Of a DNA stretch of 64,000 nucleotides, positions 46,921 through 57,110 are shown piece after piece. Both the position numbers and the translations under genes were made by a program. The notes under the pieces were generated by a model. That model saw only the letters and a program-made list of their open reading frames with translations. It did no database searches and had not been told where the DNA came from. The stretch is from Clitoria ternatea (lineage: Eukaryota > Streptophyta > Magnoliopsida > Fabales > Fabaceae). Each line of letters begins with the position of its first letter. The stretch's first letter is position 1. The DNA lies in contig CM075674.1 of the NCBI GenBank assembly GCA_037962975.1, positions 42,918,501 to 42,982,500 of the forward strand. The letters run 5' to 3'.

Positions 46921-48090
46921 ATGATCTTGAGAGGACAGGGTACAAAAGAACAACTTGCATTTGATCCAGAGATAGACAGGTTCCTCAAGAAAATCAAGAA
47001 AGCCAAGCAGAACTTCCACGCAGGACAAACTTCCTCTGATACAATGGATGTCAACAACAACAATCAAAACCCACCAAGGAGAACACTTGGAGACTATGCT
47101 TTACAACAAGGGCCAAGACATTTCTCAAGCATTGCAGTTCCAAACACTGTCAGAGCACTAGAAATGAAACCAACATTTCTTAGTTTGATTAGTTCACACC
47201 AATTTACTGGAATGTCAAGTGAAGATCCGTATACTCACTTGGCCACATTCTATGAATTGGTTGGAACCATGAGATTTAACCAAGATGTTATTAATGCTGC
47301 ATATTTAAGACTATTTCCTTTCTCTTTAGTAGGAAAAGCAAAGGAGTGGTTACAATCTCATCCAAATCAAAGTTTGAATAGCTGGAACATAGTTGAAGAA
47401 AAATTTCTACAAAGGTTCTTTCCTCCATCTAGATTCATCAAGGCCAAATCAGATATTACAACATTTAGACAAGGCCAAGATGAACCTTTTTATGAGGCAT
47501 GGGAACGCTTTAAATTACTCCTCAGAAAATGCCCAAACCATGGACTTGAATATTGCACAGCTTAATATTTTTTACAGTGGTTTAAGGGCTGACACTAAAA
47601 TGATTTTAGATGTAGCAGCAGGAGGAACAATGATGACAGTGGATGTTGACCAAGCCACAAGGATAATAGAAGCTTTATCCTCAACAGACTACCAGCTCAA
47701 CATGATCGTCAGCAAATTCAAAGGAAAGGAGTCCTTGACTTAAACACCACAGATGCCATTTTAGCACAGAACAAAATTCTGACCCAACAATTGGAAGCAT
47801 TGACCAAAAAGATATCCAATCTTCCACAATAATTACATGTAGTGAAATTATCACAACCAGTGCAACAACAAATGCCTACAACATGTAACTTTTGTGGAGG
47901 AGATCATCTCAATGAAAACTGTGGCTCACAAGAAGCAACTGTATACTTCATGAACAACCAAGGAAGGTCCGGTAATTTCAATTCAAATTTTTCTAACCAA
48001 CCATTTCAGGGATGGAGAAGTAACCAAAACCAAGGCCAAGGATGGAAGCAAGAGCCTAGCTCTTCAAATAAACCATAACAAAATAATGGT
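46921..48090 (+). pseudogene. Element D gag
   Basis: ATG at 46921 (MILRGQGTKEQLAFDPEIDRF). The gag core has QFTGMSSEDPYTHLATFYEL, LRLFPFSLVGKAKEWL, EEKFLQRFFPPSRF and FYSGLRADTKMILDVAAGG. A one-base insertion near 47550 and an indel near 47725 shift the frame; TAA at 47830 and 48076 fit CAA originals. A zinc-knuckle-like CNFCGGDHLNENC (C-x2-C-x3-H-x4-C) is at about 47887-47925, then a Gln/Asn/Gly-rich tail. It resembles the A gag, consistent with one lineage. Confidence 0.8.
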
Positions 48091-48864
48091 CCTTCTTGGG
48101 TGAAGAGAACTTCTAGATTAGAGGACACCTTGGAAAAATTTATGCAAATTTCTTTAGCAAGTCAAAAGAACAATGAGGCATCGCTTAGGAACATGGAAAC
48201 ACAAGTGGGACAGCTAGCTAGACAACTTGCTGAGAAACAGAAGCCTCAGTATGGAGCAAACACTGAAACAAACCCAATAGAGCATTGCAAGGCTATGACC
48301 ACACTGACTGAGGAAACAACTGAGGAAGAAGATGGACATGATGCTATCACCCCTGAAGAAGTACCTCAAAACACCAGAGATCCAGGGAGTTTTTCTATTC
48401 CTGTTACTATTAGAAATCTTTCAAAAAGAAAAGCTTTATCAGATCTTGGTGCTAGTGTAAACTTGATGCCATTATCCACACTTAAAAGGATAGGGGATTT
48501 TTCAGTAAAGCCAACAAACATAACTTTAAAAATGGCAGATCAATCAATAAAAACCCCTTATGGTATTACTGAAAATGTTAAGGTCAAAGTTGATCAATTT
48601 GAATTTCATAAGAATTTTGTTGTCATAGATATGGAGGAAGATTCTGAAATTCCTCTAATACTGGGGAGACCATTCTTGAAAGCAGCCAAAGTCATTATAG
48701 ATGTGGATGACAGAAAAGTAAAAATTCAAGTGCAAAAAGAAGGAGCTGATTTTGCTATTGAAGGTGCACTTGAAAAACAGAATGGAAGAAAGTCAAGGCC
48801 TGACTTAGGAAAGGAGGTGAAAAAACTCAACACTCTCATCCACCAGCTCCATGATCCATATTGA
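48091..48864 (+). pseudogene. Element D protease
   Basis: A coiled segment (MQISLASQKNNEASLRNMETQVGQLARQL) links gag to an aspartic protease with SDLGASVNLMPLSTLKR near 48440 and PLILGRPFLKAAKVIIDV near 48652. It is open for more than 250 codons and ends TGA at 48862, after HQLHDPY. No RT follows. Confidence 0.8.
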
Positions 48865-51218
48865 AAAATCTATCAGGCGTCAAGCTAAAGACGATAAACA
48901 AGCACTTTTTGGGAGGCAACCCAATCGTTTATATCTCCTTTTCATCTTGTGATTTCAATTCAAGTAGTTTTGATGTTATGTTTAAAGTTTTCTTTTATTT
49001 TTCAGGGAAACTCATCACATTCATCTCACCCATCATCCAACCTCAAATGATAAGTGCCAAGTTTAAGGGGAATAAAGGACAAGTTATAACAAAAGTCAAG
49101 CAAACACGCTCAAGCGTAACTTGCCAAGATCAGGTATGTTCAAGCTCCAGCATGAATTATCATGCTCAGGCGTAAGTAATCAAGTGGCCAAGCGTAAGAA
49201 ACCACGCTCAAGCGTGGCAAGGTAAGTACCATTCTATTTTGGGATCACGCTCAAGATTGATTATCCTAGCTCAAGCGAGAATTATTCAAAGTATCAGGGG
49301 ATACTGCACACTTGAGCGCCCCACCCAAGCTTGAGCGCAAGTCTTGAAACAAAAGAACACCCAATTTTTTAAAACCCGAGCGCGCTCAAGCGTGTATTTT
49401 ACCGCCCAAACGTGGGATTCTATTAGTATTAGTGGCTTGCTCGCTTAAGTGAAATACCCCAAGCTTAAAACTCATACTTAAAAGGACCTGGCTAGGAAGC
49501 TTACGCTCAAGCGTAATCAGCCTCGCTTAAGCGAGAAAGAATAACAAGAACACCAAGGGGTATGCCCAAGCACAGGTTTAAACGCAATCTTCAAAAGACA
49601 TTCTGTTTCCTTCACGTTCAAGCATGACATATCCACGCTTAAATGTAAGATCTAAAAACTGACCCTCCTTCTATAAATTCAAATCCTGACAGGCCATTAT
49701 CCCCATTATTTTAGAAGTTCAAAAATGTAACTCCCCATGTACTCCCATTTCCTTCTCTCTATGAGTTTTTATTGAGCATTATAACTGCATTACATTTCTC
49801 AATTCACTCAAGGTGCAGTATGTTTTCTTCTACATTGAGCTTTCTCATTGGAAGCAAGTTTGCAGCCCACATTGCTTGGCCTGGGGACAGGCCTTCTTTC
49901 TTAGGAGGGGTGAGACCTCATAGGCTGGACCAGGACCCTCCTCATAAGGGCCTTCAGTAAGGGAACAGGAGACAGAGGATGACTCTTCTGAGGATGAGTG
50001 ATGAGTTTACTGGTTTAGTTTTTAATTACTTTAGTTTAGTTTGAGTTGGTTTTCTTACTATAGCATACTTTAAAAATTTTTAAAATTTTCATGCTTTTGG
50101 TTGAATGTTTTGATGCAAAGTCACATGCTTAACACAAAAAAAAAAGTTTTGAAAAACCCAACCAGGATTTACAATTTTTGTTTCAAGAAAAGATTCTGAG
50201 TTAGCAATTATTTTGAGGCAATAACATTGGTTTTGAGAAGGCAAGTTAACTGATTTAAGACCATGAAAATGAAGGAAATGAACCATTAAAATTTGTTTGC
50301 ATGCTTGAAACCCTTTTAGAATATAGAAGTATGCCTTATAAACCTGTGAGAAGGGAGAAATTTAAACACTGAGAGTCTCATTAGAATTTGCTAAGTTTGC
50401 ATTGCCTAATTTTCTGATTAACATTTTTTTCATAAGAAATTAAGCAAGGAAAGGATAAAGGAAATTTTAAAAATAAAATATCCCAGAGCCAAAAAGCTAC
50501 CCTAAAGTATGCCCTATTCCTTGGTAGCCCACTTTTGAGCAAAAATTTTATTCTATAAAAACACCTTAACCCAAGCATGAGAAATAAAAATCCTACCTTA
50601 TCAGCATGCTTAAATTTGATAAGAGTATAAAATAGTTTTGTCCAAAAGGGTCATGAAAGAAACAGAGGCAGAAAAAGAGAATGCTAAAAACAGTAAGTTC
50701 TCCAGAGATTCAAACAGAATTTAAGAACTAGAAAAAGAGAAAGAAAGAATTTTGTAGCTCAAAAAGGAAGAAACCTCATAAACTTTGAAAAGTTTCATAA
50801 TTTATGCTCTTCCTTATGCATGCATTTTGAACTCAAAGAAAAACCAAGAATTCTTGTTTAGCCCAGCCTCATTACAACCTTAAAAGACCTTTTGATCCTT
50901 ACTTCTCTTATGATTTGATTTTGATTGGAAATGACTGGCAATGTTAATTAGGCAGTTCTTATGATGAATGTACGACACACCTGGTGAGAAATAACGAGAG
51001 TTCCTTATTCTTAATTGGTTACTTGCCTTGTGAAAAATTGAGTGGTGCATTGTAATTCAAAGGATTGGATTTAAGGATGTTATTTGCCTTAAGTTAAATT
51101 GAGATTATTGTCTTTTAAAATTTTGTCTACAACTGAATCTGATCTTATTGAATGCTTGATTACCCTTCAAAAACTTCTTTTGCTTAACGGCAAGCAAAAA
51201 TCTAGGCTGGGGAGAGTT
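48865..51218 (+). other. Element D internal noncoding region
   Basis: 2.35 kb with no gene. Near 48909 is GGGAGGCAACCC. From 49100 to 49660 are scattered near-palindromes such as CCACGCTCAAGCGTGG (49202), TTACGCTCAAGCGTAA (49501) and CTCGCTTAAGCGAG (about 49523). The block CATTACAACCTTAA with CCTTTTGATC at 50870-50896 is shared with element A. A purine stretch (GGCTGGGGAGAG at 51206-51217) just before the 3' LTR is the likely polypurine tract. Confidence 0.65.
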
Positions 51219-52921
51219 TGATAAGTGTTGATTAAGCATTGATTTCATGACTCATTTGAACTAATTTTGTAAAGACTTGATCTAAATTGATGAATTATTG
51301 AAGGAAGTGAGCATGAATCTTTTAAGTAGTGATGGATAGGTGTATAAAAGAAAAGTAGTGTTAAAACTCTTAGAAAGTTGCAGGAAATTCAACAAGAAAG
51401 CAAGGCAAGCTTAAGCTTGAGTAGGCAAGCTTAAGCTTGAGCAGGCAAGCTTAAGCTTGAACAGGCAAGCTTAAGCGTGAAAAATCAAGCTTAAGCGTGA
51501 AAAAGCAAGCTTAAGTGTGAAAGAGCAAGCTCAAGCGTGAAAGAACAAGCTTAAGCGTGATCGGGAGCATGTGAAGACAGCAAGCTTAAGCTTGAACAAC
51601 CAAGCTTAAGCTTGAGAAAGCTTAAACGTGAAATCTGAGACATGGGCGCTTGAGCGAGTAACACAATATTAAACTCTCGTTTGAGCATGGTTTGTGCGCA
51701 CCAAAAATAGCATCAGGATCCCCCCACGCTCAAGCGTGAAAAGGGGGCGCTCAAGCTTGAGCTCGAGCTCGCTTAAGCGTGGAGCAAGCGTGAGTTGGGC
51801 AGGAAGGCCACGCTTGAGCGTGGCTGCAGTGGTTTAAGCGTGAAACAATTAATGAGTATCAGGACCCTTTACGCTTGACCATGACCATCAAGCTCAAGCG
51901 TGATTCATGCAGCATGGGACCTCCAATTTTTTATTCACCAATGATACGATGTGAACTCACCCACTTTCTTGTGTTTCTGAATGGCTCTGAAAGATGCTTC
52001 ATGGGCTCTATGCAAGTAGGCAAGGGAAGTTGGAGCATAACCTCTATAAATCAAGCAGAGAACAACATCAAGAGAATCAAGTTGGATCGAAGAGATCATC
52101 TTCTTCATTTCTTTTCCTGCATTTTTCACTCTATATTTATTGAAAAATCTTCTTAGGTGAAAATGCAAAGCATGAGTAGTTAATTTTCTTATGGGATTGG
52201 TTGTAATCCATTTAATCCTAAAGTAACGCTGCTGTAAGTTTTTATGTGTGTAATGAGATTTGATAAGTTTCTGTATTTCCTTTTGTGTTTAATACCTAAA
52301 AGTACTTGATCACTATTTTCTTGTTTTAAGTTTTCTCAAGTATGCTGGGAAGTGACTTTTAAAAGCAGATCTGAATGAAGTACTTGTTGTGAGTAGGTAG
52401 CCAGGGATGGCATCTAACGCAATAAACGTCAAAACAATCAATCGATAATGCTGGGATGATTTCAAAGTGACTAAGGGATCAGCGGTTTAAAATCATTCTT
52501 ATGAATTTTGTAGTCGAGGGATCGATGCAAATGACTTTGATTGTAACGTAGAAATTATCTTTTCAAGTTACTTACGTAAAAACTTATGCAACTTACAGAA
52601 GGTGAGATGTGATGAAACCAATCCTTGTTTTACAAAACTGATTTCTCTCAAAAACCATTCGCTGTTGTCTTTTGCAAACTTTACTTTCTGTTACTTATAT
52701 TTTTTTTCAACATCATTCACAACAAACTAAAACAAAATCTTTGTCAACTCTATTCAAAACTAAGATTTTCATGCTAACACCTCCTCAGTGGAATGACATC
52801 TATACTATATTACAACCTCTGTGTTTAAACTTGGCACAACCATTCCATTGAGTTCAGATTATACAAACTTGATTCTCTTTCCTTGAACTCTTCATTCCTT
52901 TATATGAAAAAAAGCTTATCA
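51219..52921 (+). repeat. Element D 3' LTR
   Basis: 1703 bases starting TGATAAGTG, a match to 45086-46786 with one extra 20-bp unit and about 11 bases fewer near 51776. TATA-like TATAAATC is at 52045. It is followed by the TSD GGTCC and the resumed leader of O. Confidence 0.9.
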
Positions 52922-53230
52922 GGTCCCACTCAAAAGTGTGTGTAAATTATGAGTGTAGTATATGAAAGAGACATTCAATACTTGTACCTTACTCATCCTG
53001 CACATAGAACAAACACAAAGTAACAAAATAAAGTCGTCTACCCTAGGGTTCAACAATCACACAGACATTAACAGAACGTAAATTATAGAATACAAACAAA
53101 ATAGAAACCACATACAAATATTTATAGAAAATAAAATAAAGGAAGAAGTTAAATAATTAATATGTTATTTAAAACATGCGCTATCAAATTGACTGGCTTG
53201 ACTCTCTAAATCCCCAGTGGAGTCGCCATC
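52922..53230 (-). other. Element O leader, outer part, with primer binding site
   Basis: Reversed match to B 18541-18840. The primer site at 53211-53228 is the reverse complement of TGGCGACTCCACTGGGGA, identical to that of B (tRNA-Arg type), two bases from the LTR end at 53231. Confidence 0.8.
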
Positions 53231-55552
53231 TGTCGCGACTGGGATCGTGACGGGAAGGCCGACCCTTAAAACATTTATAGTAAAACGGTTCGAAATCCTT
53301 TCAAAAAATAGGGAGTTGCCACCAATATTTTTAAGGGTAAAATACTAGAAAAACCTTTGTTAAAGCATTGGTCATAAAAATGAAATTCCAAGTTCGGGAG
53401 TCTAATTACAGGTGAGGAAGGTATTAGCACCTCACAACTGTCTGTTATAAAACGGTTACCTCAAGATGATAACGCACATTATAATTAACCCAAAAATTAT
53501 TTTAACTTCTTCAGAAAAGGAACGTACAAAATAACAAAGCATACAAAAATAAACAAAAAAAAATAGACACAAAATTTTTAAACATGAGATTAACAGGACG
53601 TCTCGTCTAAATTAACCTCGCTTCTCCTTTTTTTAAAAGAGATATTATTAAAAAAACATGAGATTAACAGGACGTCCGTCCAAATTAACCTCGCTCCTTC
53701 CTTTTTTAAAAGAGATATTAAAAAAACATGAGATTAACAAGACGTCTTGTCCAAATTAACCTCGCTCCTCCTCTTTTTTAAAAGAGATATTATAAAAAAA
53801 ACATGAGTTTAACAGGACGTTTTGTCTTCTCCTTTTTTTAAAAAGAGATATTATAGAAAAACATGAGATTAAGAGGACGTCTCGTCCAAATTAACCTCGC
53901 TCCTCTATTTAGTAACAAGACAAAAATGGAAACTCTAAAAATTAAACAAAGAAAGATGGGCCCGACAGGAACTACTTCCCGCTCCTACGTATTCTCGAGC
54001 TTTCGAGAAATCAGGGTCACGTAGTTCTTTGGGGAAATTAATTTCAAAAAATATTTAAAATTATGTTTAAAGTTATTAGATTGATTTGATTTTTAATAAT
54101 AAAAGGAAATTTAAGAGGAAGGAAAAATACAAGGCGAAGTAATTCGCACATGCATAAACCTTCGAAATCTTATGTCGCAAATATAGGCAATGGTAATCTC
54201 GCACGACATTACTTATAAGATTTTTTATTTAACATAAAAGATTATTTATTAGGCTAAATACACCTTTTGGTCCCCTATCTTTTAAGTTATTTTCATATTT
54301 GTCCTTTATTATTTTTTTATTTCAAAATAGTCCCTTAACCTTCTAAAAATGTGTCAATTTGGTCCTTTTTAAAAAAGTTAGGAGACCATTTTTGAATCAA
54401 AAAAAGGACCAAACTGATACCTTTTTAAAAAGTTAGAAGACCATTTTGAATTAAAAAATGATAGGGGACCAATCTGAAAATAACTTAAGAGATAGAGGAC
54501 CAAAAGGTGTATTTAGCCTATTTATTATTATAAAAAAAGGTTTAGATTTTATTATTTTTATTTTTTTATTTTTTTAAAAAAACATCGAAAAGAATAACAG
54601 AAAGAAAACTATTCACTTTTATTTTAGGAAAGATATTCTTAGTTTTTAAGATTTTTTAATTTAGTACAAAAATATTTGTTATTTATTAATTTATATGTTA
54701 AGAACGTATTCCGTTTAGTTTTTTTATATTTTTAAGTTTTGAATTTTAATAAAGATTTATTTATTTTCTTTTAAAAAAAGTTTTTGTCAATTGGACTTCT
54801 AAAGCCCATTATATATAAAAAAAGAAAGAAAATAAAGAAAATATAGTAATGGGCCTCTATGCCCAAAACCCCAAAAAAAAACCTAAAGACTAATAAGACA
54901 AAAGAGAAAAGAAAAGAGTAAGAAAAGAAGTAGGAGTTTACCAAAAAAAAAAGAAGTAGGAGAAAGGGAAATGGTCTGCAGAATGAAAGACGAAAGAGAG
55001 AGAAAATTGGAGGGGAGAGAAAGAAAGAGAAACCGTGAGAGGGAGAGAAACCGGGAATGGATCGACGACAAGGGTATCGGCGCGGTGTTAGGACTGATAA
55101 CGTAGGACTCAAGCGGGGCGGTTGGTCGTCGGTCACAGTGGTGGTTCCGACGGAGAAGATGACCGGTGGTGGCTCTTCACCTCTTTGTTTCTTCCTTTTT
55201 TTGCTTTTCTTATTTTTTTAATTTTTGCTGATTGTTATTTTGCGATGGTTTTGTTGGTTGCTATTGAGGGAAAGAGATAAAAGGAAGAAGATTTAATTTT
55301 TGTTATAGATGGTTTTAATTTTAGGATTTTTTTATTTTTGGTTTTTGGAAAAGGTATGGGTATGGTAGATTGAGAGAGGAAGAAGATGACGCAGAGTGGC
55401 TCTTTTTTTATTGTGTTCTGGTGGATAAGAAGAGGATGAAGATGATGTAGAGGGGTTGAAGAGACAAATTTCGGATTCTGGACGGAATTTCCGGAATGAA
55501 GGAAGAAAATTATTATTCTGTTTATTTTTTTATTTTTAAATAATGGTGTTCA
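53231..55552 (-). repeat. Element O 5' LTR
   Basis: On the minus strand it starts TGAACACCATT at 55552 and ends CGCGACA at 53231, the same termini as the B LTR. The part near the primer (53231-53920) is recognisably like B, with about five copies of the GGACGAGACGTCC-type hairpin box instead of two. The distal part (54560-55540) is unrelated to B, so O belongs to a sister subfamily. A MITE-like element is inserted at 54250-54520. The 3' LTR is outside the window. Confidence 0.75.
54250..54520. mobile_element. MITE-like foldback element in the LTR of O
   Basis: 271 bases with long terminal inverted repeats: TAGGCTAAATACACCTTTTG at the left and its complement CAAAAGGTGTATTTAGCCTA at the right, with further inward complementarity (GGTCC blocks, AAAAAGTTAG). 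TTTAT is found on both sides (54245-54249 and 54521-54525). No coding capacity. This type is familiar in legume genomes as I recall. Confidence 0.7.
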
Positions 55553-56751
55553 CAATTGCAGTGCATGCAGGCTAGCTTAATAGTAAAAGTTTATTTTATA
55601 TTATCAAATACAAAAACTATATCGACAAAAGTTTATTTTCTGTCAAGTTTAAAAATTATATAACGAAAAGTTAGTCTTATTATCAACTTGATGTCAAATT
55701 TAGATATTTTAAATTTAAACAAATAATATATCAACCATTTAGTCTGATTGATAAGGAAAGTCGATCAAATAATAAAACAATATATTATCAAATATAAACA
55801 AAATTTTGTTTTTTTTTTTGAAGTGTATAGACCTGAAAATATTAAAGAACACATTATGATATAAAAAAATTATATAACACAAAGTTTGTGTTATTATAAA
55901 GTTGATTTGTTATTTTAATTTCTTTAGTTATGGTGAAACATGTATTCCATTATTTAAAAAATGAAAGATGTTATTATTAGTTTAAAATGTTAATTTAAAT
56001 TTTTTTTAAAATTTAGACTACATGAAATTTTGAAGACAGTTTTTATAGAAAATTATATGATTAATCAATGTAATTAAACTAATATTTAAATTAATAATTG
56101 TATAACAAATGTATTTGATATTATCAAATATAAATACTATATTGACAAATTGTTTATATGAAGTTTTGAGTCAATCCATGTTTTTTTTGTATATTTTTAA
56201 ATTTCAAATTTATGTTAATAACAAATAAATCTTTCCAACAACCTAAGAAAAATAACTACAAGAAATAACGAAGTTTTTTTTTCTAGTCTATAAATATGAA
56301 AATATTTGAAAACAAATTATGAATAGTATATAACTAACGAAATGAAAGTATGTATAGTATATAACTTTCAATATAGATAAATAAGATAAACTTAATTTTA
56401 AAAGACATTGCATTTCAAGGACATGAAATTTATTTAGTGTTTAGGATTTAGTCTAACTGGTATGAAAAACTTATTAAATAATTTTAAAAAACATATTATC
56501 AAGTTTGAGTAAATCCATTATGTTATTATCTATAAATTTATAAATGGACGTTTGTATGAATATGATTTCCAGCATTTAATAACAAATAAATCTTTGTGTA
56601 TGGAATGATTTCCAGCATTAAAAAATGGTGTCAACCCATTAAGTATAATAGTCTTTCAAACTACTCTTAGATTTGATAAACAGGATTTAAAAAGAATTAT
56701 TTGATAATAGAAATTGAAATTACTTCTAAATTTCATTTTCAAGCTTCTATT

Positions 56752-56792
<41 letters not shown>

Positions 56793-57110
56793 GGTTAAGT
56801 AAAAACACATTATACTTTTAATGACAACATTATAAAATAGAAAATTCAAGGATGAAATCATTAAAGACAAAATGTAGTACACAGGTTATAATCGAACTGT
56901 TAAACACCATATGTCAAAATATATAATCCGATATGTTCGCTGCAAGTAGAATATGCCATACTTTTGAAATATAACAACTGGTTCAATTTAAAGACAAAAT
57001 TGTTAAATACTACTTGTTAACAAACCATAAATATCCAGTTGGATTTAACGGGGAAATTAACAAAACATTCAAAGCATTAGAAACATAACAAAAAACCATG
57101 GGTTGCTCTA
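55553..57110. other. AT-rich region without genes
   Basis: Very AT-rich. It contains an (AT)n tract at about 56757-56784 and loosely repeated phrases such as TATTATCAAATA with ACTATAT (55595 and 56135), suggesting old duplicated segments of about 0.5 kb. No coding region is seen. Confidence 0.5.

Larger units (their letters stand above)
45086..52921 (+). mobile_element. Element D: Athila-like non-autonomous element with gag and protease only
   Basis: LTRs 45086-46786 and 51219-52921, TSD GGTCC (45081-45085 and 52922-52926), primer site at 46792, gag and protease at 46921-48864, then 2.35 kb of noncoding DNA. No RT, RNase H or integrase is present, and no large internal junction is obvious, so mobility would depend on a related complete element. 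The 5' LTR starts TA instead of TG, a G-to-A change. It sits in the leader of O. Confidence 0.88.
1..55552 (-). mobile_element. Element O: Ogre/Tat-like LTR retrotransposon, host of the nest (3' part outside the window)
   Basis: O reads from its 5' LTR (53231-55552) leftwards through a tRNA-Arg-type primer site (53211-53228), a leader, ORF1 and gag, and leaves the window at position 1 inside gag. It is cut into four blocks by plus-strand insertions A, B and D. Block order and orientation were worked out by matching each block to the intact order in element B (leader 18562-19578, ORF1 19579-21512, gag 21820 onward). At the A, B and D sites the O sequence resumes on the far side of the insert. 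The protease-polymerase part and the 3' LTR must lie to the left. O is the oldest layer, because every other element here sits in it or in B. Confidence 0.85.

Noticed and set aside
47842..48078. Separate small zinc-finger gene in D
   Set aside because: It is the nucleocapsid part of the D gag, separated only by TAA codons that fit CAA originals.
49100..49660. CRISPR-like spaced repeats
   Set aside because: The near-palindromes are irregularly spaced, variable, and inside a plant retrotransposon; no array structure.
54771..55136. Minus-strand frame rich in Phe, Leu and Ser
   Set aside because: It comes from purine-rich LTR sequence of O read in reverse; low complexity, no domain.
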